37,910 bases of DNA from Dichloromethanomonas sp964477085 (GTDB taxonomy: Bacteria; Bacillota; Desulfitobacteriia; Desulfitobacteriales; Syntrophobotulaceae). The stretch lies in contig CAYZDF010000026.1 of the NCBI GenBank assembly GCA_964477085.1, positions 1 through 37,910 of the forward strand, in the 5' to 3' direction. The notes beneath the pieces were generated by a model. The model did not search any database. It was not told the origin of the DNA and saw nothing but the letters and a program-made list of their open reading frames with translations. The position numbers and the translations under genes were made by a program. This document shows, one piece after another, positions 32,184 through 37,910 of the stretch; positions within the stretch are counted from its first letter, which is position 1; each line of letters begins with the position of its first letter.

Positions 32184-32237
32184 TTGCATTCCAGGCATAT
32201 AATTATTATAATAATTATAAATAAATAATTATTATAA
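32184..32237 (+). promoter_or_regulatory. Rubrerythrin promoter overlapped by stacked PerR boxes
   Basis: TTGCAT, 17 nt, TATAAT (32207-32212) is a good SigA promoter. The PerR box TTATAATnATTATAA is matched exactly at 32206-32220, 14/15 at 32197-32211 and 13/15 at 32223-32237, so PerR would cover the -10 and start site. The repressor itself is not in the window. Confidence 0.75.
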
Positions 32238-32255
32238 AACGGAGGTAAGTTTAAT

Positions 32256-32801
32256 ATGTCTAAATGGGTTTGCAAAGTATGCGGCTATACTTATGAAGGA
32301 GATGAAGTACCAGAACAATGTCCCCAATGCAAAGTATCAAAAGAAAAATTTGAAGCCGTCACAAATCAAAAAATGGAATGGGCTGACCAGCATTTTGTCG
32401 GGATTGCAGCAGGTGTTGATCCCGAAATCATAGAAGGATTAAAAAATAATTTTATGGGTGAGTGTACCGAAGTTGGCATGTATTTAGCTATGAGCAGGGT
32501 TGCTGACAGAGAAGGTTTTCCGGAAATTGCTGAAGCTTACAAAAGGATCGCTTACGAAGAAGCTGAACATGCTGCAAAATTTGCAGAACTGTTAGGCGAA
32601 GTGGTTACGGATTCAACCAAGAAGAACTTGGAGATGAGGGTTGCAGCTGAGGGCGGAGCCTGTGCCGGCAAAAAAGAACTGGCGACATTGGCTAAAAAAT
32701 TAAATTTGGATGCTATCCATGACACTGTTCATGAAATGGCTAAAGACGAAGCAAGACATGGCTGTGCTTTTAAAGGAATGCTCAGAAGGTATTTCGGTTA
32801 A
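32256..32801 (+). CDS. rbr: Reverse rubrerythrin
   Basis: Reduces hydrogen peroxide (and in clostridia oxygen) with electrons from NADH via a rubredoxin-type carrier. The protein has 181 residues. The rubredoxin-like FeS4 site is at the N-terminus (C6, C9, C22, C25), and the diiron four-helix domain follows, with EAEHAAKFAELLGE and DEARHGCAF supplying Glu/His ligands. Rubredoxin first and diiron second is the 'reverse' order known from Clostridium acetobutylicum, where PerR represses these genes; the boxes upstream fit that. ACGGAGGT is 7 nt before the ATG. Monocistronic. Confidence 0.94.
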   Translation: MSKWVCKVCGYTYEGDEVPEQCPQCKVSKEKFEAVTNQKMEWADQHFVGIAAGVDPEIIEGLKNNFMGECTEVGMYLAMSRVADREGFPEIAEAYKRIAYEEAEHAAKFAELLGEVVTDSTKKNLEMRVAAEGGACAGKKELATLAKKLNLDAIHDTVHEMAKDEARHGCAFKGMLRRYFG

Positions 32802-32873
32802 TAATGAAGGATTTTGGCAAAAAGTATCCCTTTGGTTAAAAGAGTAAATAATATTAAGTAGCCATTAAAAAGA

Positions 32874-32898
32874 GACGTGTAAGCATTACTTACACGTC
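32874..32898. terminator. Convergent terminator of rbr and the rlu gene
   Basis: A perfect 10-bp stem GACGTGTAAG/CTTACACGTC with a 5-nt loop, with T-rich DNA beyond on the plus strand. The stop codon of the minus-strand rlu gene (32890-32892) lies inside the right arm. Confidence 0.75.
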
Positions 32899-33789
32899 CT
32901 GTTTTGTAATCAACGCGCTCATATCAGCTGGTAAAGGTGCCTGGATCTGGACGATGCCCTTGTTTAGAGGATGGTTGAAAGAATAAGTATAACAATGCAG
33001 CGCCTGTCTCTGAATATAAGTTGAATCACCCCCATAGAGGTCGTCACCTAAGAGCGGATGACCGGAACCCTGACAATGGACGCGGATTTGATGTGTTCTG
33101 CCGGTAATCAGGGTGAATTCCATCAGTGTATAATTAGAGAAGTGATGCAAGACCTGGTAACGAGTTAAAGAGGGAAGTCCGTTCGCATTAATCTCTCTTA
33201 CAATCTTACTGTCTGGTTTTAGAGCGATTGAACCATTGAATTCACCGTTTTCCAGCGGGTAATGGCCTTGAACAATACCCAGGTATATTTTATCTACGTG
33301 AGTCTTAGACGATTGCCAGGCCAGCTGTTGATGAGCAAAGCGGGTCTTGGCGATGAGGACGATACCGGATGTATTTCTGTCGAGCCTGGAGATTGGTCTG
33401 AACGGACGAGACTCATTCTTGCTGTGCCAATATCCTATCACAGCATTAGCCAGTGTACCTGATTGATACCTGGAATTGGGGTGAACGGTTTGGCCAGGTG
33501 GTTTATTAACCGCTAGAAAAAGATCATCTTCATAGAGAATACTTAGCGGAAGCTCTTCACCATTGATGGTGGCAGATTCCTCCCCCATAATATTCACCGT
33601 GAGAGTCTGACCCGGTTTTCCTCTTGTATTCAGAAAGACAAAAACCCCATCCAGCCAGGCATTTTCCCCGATTTTGATCTTCTGAATAACTTTCCGCGAA
33701 AAATGAAAACGCCTGTAAAGAATTTCTTCAAGTTTTTTGCCTTCGTCTTCGGCTTGCAAGGTATACTTGAAAAAGGTATCTCTTACCAT
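32890..33789 (-). CDS. RluA-family pseudouridine synthase
   Basis: Converts specific uridines to pseudouridine in rRNA or tRNA. The protein has 299 residues. An S4-like N-terminal region (LEEILYRRFHFSRKVIQKIK) is followed by the catalytic core. Catalytic D137 is in ISRLDRNTSG; the family usually has HRLD, so Ser replaces His there. VNKPPGQTVHP and TGRTHQIRVH are intact. The exact target base (RluD, RluC or other) cannot be told. The start is ATG 33789, 7 nt after GGAG; an earlier TTG at 33810 would place the ribosome site inside the gene. Confidence 0.9.
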   Translation of the reverse strand: MVRDTFFKYTLQAEDEGKKLEEILYRRFHFSRKVIQKIKIGENAWLDGVFVFLNTRGKPGQTLTVNIMGEESATINGEELPLSILYEDDLFLAVNKPPGQTVHPNSRYQSGTLANAVIGYWHSKNESRPFRPISRLDRNTSGIVLIAKTRFAHQQLAWQSSKTHVDKIYLGIVQGHYPLENGEFNGSIALKPDSKIVREINANGLPSLTRYQVLHHFSNYTLMEFTLITGRTHQIRVHCQGSGHPLLGDDLYGGDSTYIQRQALHCYTYSFNHPLNKGIVQIQAPLPADMSALITKQDV

Positions 33790-33937
33790 TAAGTACTCCA
33801 AAATATACAAAATATTTTCTCGTTAAAAAAGGAAAAATATGATGAAAAAAGAATTTAGTTAGGAAGAAAGTAGATACTAAGAGATAAATATTAAGACATG
33901 AAATCCAAATTTAATGCTGGAAATGAGGTTAGATCAG

Positions 33938-35053
33938 ATGAACGATCAGCGATTCGATCTTCTTGCCAGGAATATTGTCGGTTACTCGGTAGAGCTCAAA
34001 CACGGGGAGAAAATCCTTATCGAAGTCGCAGGACTTGAGATACCTTTAGCCAAAGCCTTGGTAAAGGAGGTTTACCGCGTCGGCGGTATTCCTTATGTGT
34101 CTATTACCAATCATACCCTACAAAGAGAGATATTAAAAGGATTGACTATCGAACAAGCACAGGCTATGGCAGGTTGGGATGTTGCCCGGATGAAAGAGAT
34201 GCAGGCTTATATCGGAATACGGGCGGGAGAAAATATTAATGAATTTGCTGATGTTCCCAGTGAGCAGATGCAAATCTATATGACTAATTATTCTAAGCCA
34301 GTTCACTCCGAACAGAGAGTAAAACATACCAGGTGGTGCGTTCTGCGCTATCCTAACGCCTCTATGGCCCAACTCGCAGAAATGAGTGTCGAAGGCTTTG
34401 AAGATTTCTACTTTAAGGTGTGCAATCTGGATTATTCGAAGATGTCTAAGGCGATGGACCCGCTGAAGGAATATATGGAGAAAACAGATCAAGTCCGAAT
34501 TACCGGCCCTGGTACTGACCTTATCTTTTCCATTAAGGGTATTCCTGCAATCAAATGTGATGGTAAGATGAACATACCGGATGGCGAGCTGTTCACATCA
34601 CCGCTCAAAGATTCCGTTAACGGACATATTACCTACAACACACCAGCGGTATATCAGGGGTATACATATGAATCCATACGCCTGGAATTGAAAGATGGAA
34701 AGATTATTAAGGCTACTGCTAACAACACAGAGAAGATCACCACGATCTTTAATACTGATGAAGGGGCCCGTTACATCGGAGAGTTTGCCTTTGGCTTTAA
34801 TCCCCATATCCAAAAACCAATGAAGGATACGCTGTTTGATGAGAAGATTGACGGCAGCTTTCATTTCACTCCCGGAGCGGCGTATGACGAAGCTGATAAC
34901 GGAAATCGTTCTGCTGTCCACTGGGATCTCGTTTGTATCCAAAGACCCGAATACGGTGGAGGAGAGATTTATTTTGATGGTCAGTTAGTGCGAAAAGATG
35001 GGCGTTTCGTTATTCCTGCGTTAAATGCTTTGAACCCTGAGAATTTAATTTAA
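33938..35053 (+). CDS. M29 family metallo-aminopeptidase
   Basis: A 371-residue cytosolic aminopeptidase of the thermophilic (AmpS/PepS) family. The two-metal site is complete by motif: E217 (NIPDGE), E282 (IGEFAFG), H309 (GSFHF), H328 and D330 (AVHWD). It trims N-terminal residues from peptides. I prefer ATG 33938 (GAGG 9 nt upstream) over ATG 33914, which has no ribosome site. It is followed by a hydroxyacid dehydrogenase gene 54 nt away. Confidence 0.9.
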   Translation: MNDQRFDLLARNIVGYSVELKHGEKILIEVAGLEIPLAKALVKEVYRVGGIPYVSITNHTLQREILKGLTIEQAQAMAGWDVARMKEMQAYIGIRAGENINEFADVPSEQMQIYMTNYSKPVHSEQRVKHTRWCVLRYPNASMAQLAEMSVEGFEDFYFKVCNLDYSKMSKAMDPLKEYMEKTDQVRITGPGTDLIFSIKGIPAIKCDGKMNIPDGELFTSPLKDSVNGHITYNTPAVYQGYTYESIRLELKDGKIIKATANNTEKITTIFNTDEGARYIGEFAFGFNPHIQKPMKDTLFDEKIDGSFHFTPGAAYDEADNGNRSAVHWDLVCIQRPEYGGGEIYFDGQLVRKDGRFVIPALNALNPENLI

Positions 35054-35107
35054 TACCAGTATAATGATTCTACACAATATACTTAAATAATGATTAGGAG
35101 GAGACAA

Positions 35108-36046
35108 ATGAAAGTTATCAGCAGCATTAAAATGGGAGAAGATCGCTTAGAAAAACTGTTATCTGTTCAACCCCAGGCCCAGATCGTTCAGGTAAAAGAT
35201 TTTACAGAGATGGATAACGAAGCAGAAGTTCTACTGACATATGGTTGGGATATCAAGAAAGAAACCCTTGATCTATTCCCGAATCTAAAATGGATTCAGA
35301 CCTTAAGTGCAGGTGTTGATGCTCTTCCTTTAGCCAAGATTGAAGAAAAGGGAGCCATCCTCACTAATGTCAGAGGTGCCCATAAAATTCAAATGGCTGA
35401 GCATGTGGTTTGGAGCATACTGATGTTATTAAGACAAGGTGTTACATTTGTTCAGCAGCAAGAGAAGAAAATATTCAGCCCTAAACCTAAAGTTGATGAG
35501 ATGTATGGCAAGACGGTTTGTGTGGTGGGAGCAGGTACTATCGGTAAAGAGATCGCCCAGAGATGTCGGGCGTTCGGGATGACAGTTTATGGTGTTTCCC
35601 GTAAAGGAGGACAAGATGCAGCTTTTGATAAGGTAGTAGATGTCAGCCATATGTCGGAGGTTTTAAGCGTTAGTGATATCGTTGTGGTGGTATTACCTCT
35701 AACACCAGATACCAAGAAATTCGTCAATGCGGATTTCATTAGCTCAATGAAAGATGGGGCTCTCTTTGTGAATGCAGCCAGGGGACCGGTAGCAGATGAA
35801 GAAGCCCTCCTCAAAGCACTACAGGATCGTAAGATCGAAGCTGCTGCCTTGGATGTTTTTGTGAAAGAACCTCTTTCGGAGGATAGTCCTTTTTGGAATT
35901 TGGATAATGTTTTCATTACACCTCACATCGGTGGCAGAACGATCCAGGCTTCGGAGCGGATGTGGGATGTGTTTACTTACAATCTTTCCAGGTATCCTGA
36001 TCAAAGTGAAATGATCAATATTATTGACTTGAAGGAAGGATACTAA
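35108..36046 (+). CDS. D-2-hydroxyacid dehydrogenase
   Basis: A 312-residue NAD(P)-dependent dehydrogenase that reduces 2-keto acids to D-2-hydroxy acids, or the reverse. The nucleotide motif is VVGAGTIG (139-146). The catalytic set is R225 (NAARG), E254 and H273 (TPHIGG). The fold is that of phosphoglycerate/glyoxylate-hydroxypyruvate reductase relatives, short of any ACT domain. Hydroxypyruvate is attractive because of the hyi cluster, but that is 12 kb away and there is no direct evidence. Start ATG 35108, 7 nt after AGGAGG; an in-frame ATG at 35090 precedes that site. Confidence 0.9.
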   Translation: MKVISSIKMGEDRLEKLLSVQPQAQIVQVKDFTEMDNEAEVLLTYGWDIKKETLDLFPNLKWIQTLSAGVDALPLAKIEEKGAILTNVRGAHKIQMAEHVVWSILMLLRQGVTFVQQQEKKIFSPKPKVDEMYGKTVCVVGAGTIGKEIAQRCRAFGMTVYGVSRKGGQDAAFDKVVDVSHMSEVLSVSDIVVVVLPLTPDTKKFVNADFISSMKDGALFVNAARGPVADEEALLKALQDRKIEAAALDVFVKEPLSEDSPFWNLDNVFITPHIGGRTIQASERMWDVFTYNLSRYPDQSEMINIIDLKEGY

Positions 36047-36193
36047 TTTAACAAGCCAATCAATGAGACTATATTGATGCAAGCAAAACTTAGGTTTTCC
36101 CTGGTGGATCAGGACATACTAGTGAATATTGAAAAGATACGCGTTGTTTTTTTATATAAACAGACATATCTAACTCTAACCGGAGGAACCAGT

Positions 36194-37783
36194 ATGAATG
36201 AATTTCAGCAGAAATTGATTGATAGCATTGCTCAATATGCTCCGATCTGGGTAGTAGGCGGGGCTGTCAGAGATAAGCTGATGGGCTTGGAATCCAGAGA
36301 TATCGATCTTGTAACCTACATGAAACCGGAATATGTTGAACACATTCTTAAAGAGAAGGGGTTCAATCCAAAGCAGATCGGGATGCGTTTCAAAACCCTC
36401 AGCGTCTTTCAGGACGGTGAGCGGATCGACCTGGTTTCTACGGTTAACTTGAGTGCCGATGCTCAGCATCGGGATTTTACCATGAACGCCATCTATATGA
36501 ACCCTTATACGGAAGAACTTTATGATCCCTGGGAAGGAAGTAAGGATTTACAGGAGAAACGTCTCAAAACATGCGGAGATCCCCAGAGCCGCTTTAAAGA
36601 AGATCCGGTACGTATCTTAAGGATGGTCAAATTCGCCGTCAAACATCAGATGAATATCGATGAAGAGGCATGGAATGAAGCCAGAGAACAGGTTCATTTA
36701 TTGGCTGGTGTATCCCGGGAAAGGGTTACCGCGGAGCTTGCTCAGATTTTCGTGCTTGAAGATGCTGAAAAAGCCATTGTGATGCTTAAACAATTAGGAT
36801 ACTGGAATGTATTCATTCCGGAATTAGCCAGGCTTAAAGGGATAGTCCAGAATCAGTACCACTCTCTGGATGTCTGGGATCACACCATGGCTGTCTTTCG
36901 GAATACCCCTATAGATCTTTTCCTAAGAATCGCTGCCCTCTTTCATGATATCGGGAAATGGGAGGTTGCCAGCAGGGAGTGCCATCTTGGTGGTAGATTA
37001 GAACTGGATAGCAATAAATACTTGATCGGAAATTTTCAGATCATAGGAACCAGAGGACCAAGAGAACTTGAATATAAATTAAAGCCTTATGTTGGTAAAG
37101 ACATAAAAATTCTTGGAGCGAGACTTGACCAATTCCCTGATGTCGTCCAGTTAAAAAGGGTTCTTATTGGAGAACAGATTATTCGAGGGATTACCGTTGT
37201 CGAAAATGGAAAGAGGCACTTCTTGAATCATGAAAAGGCTAGCGCCAGAATGCTGGAAGATATTCTAAAAAGGTATACGTTTGCCATGTTCTTCGATGGG
37301 GGAGGACAGAGACGCGAAAAAGACCTGCTGAAACTGGTTGAGAATCATATGCGGGCTACACTGGTCTTTATGTCTGAATTCCGTGGAGAGCCATCCAGGA
37401 GATCTTTTCGGGACAGGGCAGCCGAATTGGTTTGGGATCTGTGCTGGGATGGCAGGGATTATGAACTTCAGAATATCCATGACTTTGTTGTTCTCTGGAA
37501 AGCTGATTTTGAAGCAGGTAAAGTTCATACAGATGAACAGAACCAGCTTTTTGAGAAGATACTCAAAGAACTGATTAGTATTGCCTTATGGCAAAAAGAG
37601 AATCTACCCAACATAGAGTGGAAGCCTTTTATGGAATTCATCTCCTCTCACAACCTGACAGGCCCCAGTTTAGGAAGATTTAAAGAATTTATCAGAGCTA
37701 AGGCCATGAAAGAGATGGTTGCGGTATTGGAGCCGATATTTATGCAAAAGGCTTATGCTGAATACAGAAAAGAAAAGCATTAA
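36194..37783 (+). CDS. cca: CCA tRNA nucleotidyltransferase with inserted segment in HD domain
   Basis: Adds or repairs the 3' CCA of tRNAs. The protein has 529 residues, longer than the usual 400-450. The nucleotidyltransferase head has GGAVRD (22-27) and the catalytic DID (36-38). The RNA-binding motifs HRDFTMNAIYMNP (92-104) and RFKEDPVRILRMVKFA (133-148) are intact. The HD domain begins LFHDIGKWE (249-257), but the matching second His (NHEKASARMLEDILKR, H346) comes about 95 residues later instead of about 20, so about 70 residues are inserted. A further helical C-terminal part extends to 529. Start ATG 36194, 9 nt after GGAGG; upstream in-frame ATGs at 36074/36077 have no ribosome site. 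Encoded CCA in both tRNA genes here suggests a repair role, which is inference. Confidence 0.92.
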   Translation: MNEFQQKLIDSIAQYAPIWVVGGAVRDKLMGLESRDIDLVTYMKPEYVEHILKEKGFNPKQIGMRFKTLSVFQDGERIDLVSTVNLSADAQHRDFTMNAIYMNPYTEELYDPWEGSKDLQEKRLKTCGDPQSRFKEDPVRILRMVKFAVKHQMNIDEEAWNEAREQVHLLAGVSRERVTAELAQIFVLEDAEKAIVMLKQLGYWNVFIPELARLKGIVQNQYHSLDVWDHTMAVFRNTPIDLFLRIAALFHDIGKWEVASRECHLGGRLELDSNKYLIGNFQIIGTRGPRELEYKLKPYVGKDIKILGARLDQFPDVVQLKRVLIGEQIIRGITVVENGKRHFLNHEKASARMLEDILKRYTFAMFFDGGGQRREKDLLKLVENHMRATLVFMSEFRGEPSRRSFRDRAAELVWDLCWDGRDYELQNIHDFVVLWKADFEAGKVHTDEQNQLFEKILKELISIALWQKENLPNIEWKPFMEFISSHNLTGPSLGRFKEFIRAKAMKEMVAVLEPIFMQKAYAEYRKEKH

Positions 37784-37910
37784 CATTAAATATTAAGCTA
37801 CAGTGAAACTTAGGGTATATGGTATCAATCAACTAAAGGTAGCAAAAGTTATATAACTCAACTTTCCCATCTTATTTTGAGACCCAACTCAAGGTGACGA
37901 CTCTTGAATT
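37784..37910. other. Intergenic tail, no feature seen
   Basis: No gene, tRNA or clear terminator hairpin is visible in these 127 nt before the window ends. Confidence 0.5.

Noticed and set aside
34133..34942. Two antisense open frames opposite the M29 aminopeptidase
   Set aside because: Composition mirrors the sense gene and no domain is recognisable.

Overview
The window looks like chromosomal DNA from an anaerobic, endospore-forming, low-to-mid GC Gram-positive bacterium. It carries spoIVA, a sporulation-type histidine kinase, two tiny YjcZ-type spore proteins behind a SigK-like promoter, a Gram-positive signal peptidase and a rubredoxin-first rubrerythrin. The mix of Tat export genes, a menaquinone-type polyprenyl diphosphate synthase and palindromic intergenic repeats suggests a respiring member of the Clostridia, in the Desulfitobacterium/Dehalobacter/Desulfosporosinus direction. 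That placement is an inference from gene content; there is no rRNA gene to confirm it.

Layout. (1) 1-2500: 3' end of spoIVA, a palindromic repeat, an ACT-domain gene and tRNA-Pro(GGG). (2) 2472-6823: a 4.35 kb degenerate integrated element. It is bounded by a 31-bp direct repeat that copies the 3' end of tRNA-Pro, and it contains a beheaded tyrosine integrase, a truncated IS transposase, a secreted M23 peptidase and a lipoprotein. (3) 6831-14174: the tRNA's displaced terminator, an orphan PAS histidine kinase, a Toprim protein, then a block with a HepS-like protein, tatC, tatA and hepT, followed by a ClpP-fold protease-like gene, a second tatA and an SDR oxidoreductase. (4) 14200-18700: palindromic repeats, a CBS-pair protein, two YjcZ-type genes missed by size cut-offs, queH, a small membrane protein, a LysM-CAP secreted protein and L-lactate dehydrogenase. 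(5) 18937-22953: tRNA-Leu(CAG) with a consensus promoter, then gntR-hyi-garR-garK, a route from hydroxypyruvate through tartronate semialdehyde to 2-phosphoglycerate. (6) 23126-37783: superoxide dismutase, sipS overlapping an AAA+ ATPase gene, DUF362, rmuC, an EF-hand-like protein, a GGDEF/HD-GYP protein, rubrerythrin under overlapping PerR boxes, an RluA-type pseudouridine synthase, an M29 aminopeptidase, a D-2-hydroxyacid dehydrogenase and an unusually long CCA-adding enzyme.

How the parts fit. Two themes recur. One is sporulation (spoIVA, kinase, YjcZ pair, possibly the LysM-CAP protein). The other is anaerobic respiration with oxidative-stress defence: Tat and polyprenyl synthesis together, sod, and rubrerythrin with PerR sites. 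The strongest observations are: the tRNA-Pro element with both att repeats and the separated tRNA terminator; the HepS-like pseudoenzyme whose two Asp-rich motifs are both destroyed, two genes from an intact HepT; the stacked PerR boxes over the rubrerythrin promoter; the YjcZ pair with a SigK-like promoter; and the roughly 70-residue insertion in the HD domain of the CCA enzyme. I did not see an obviously new multi-gene defence or biosynthetic system.
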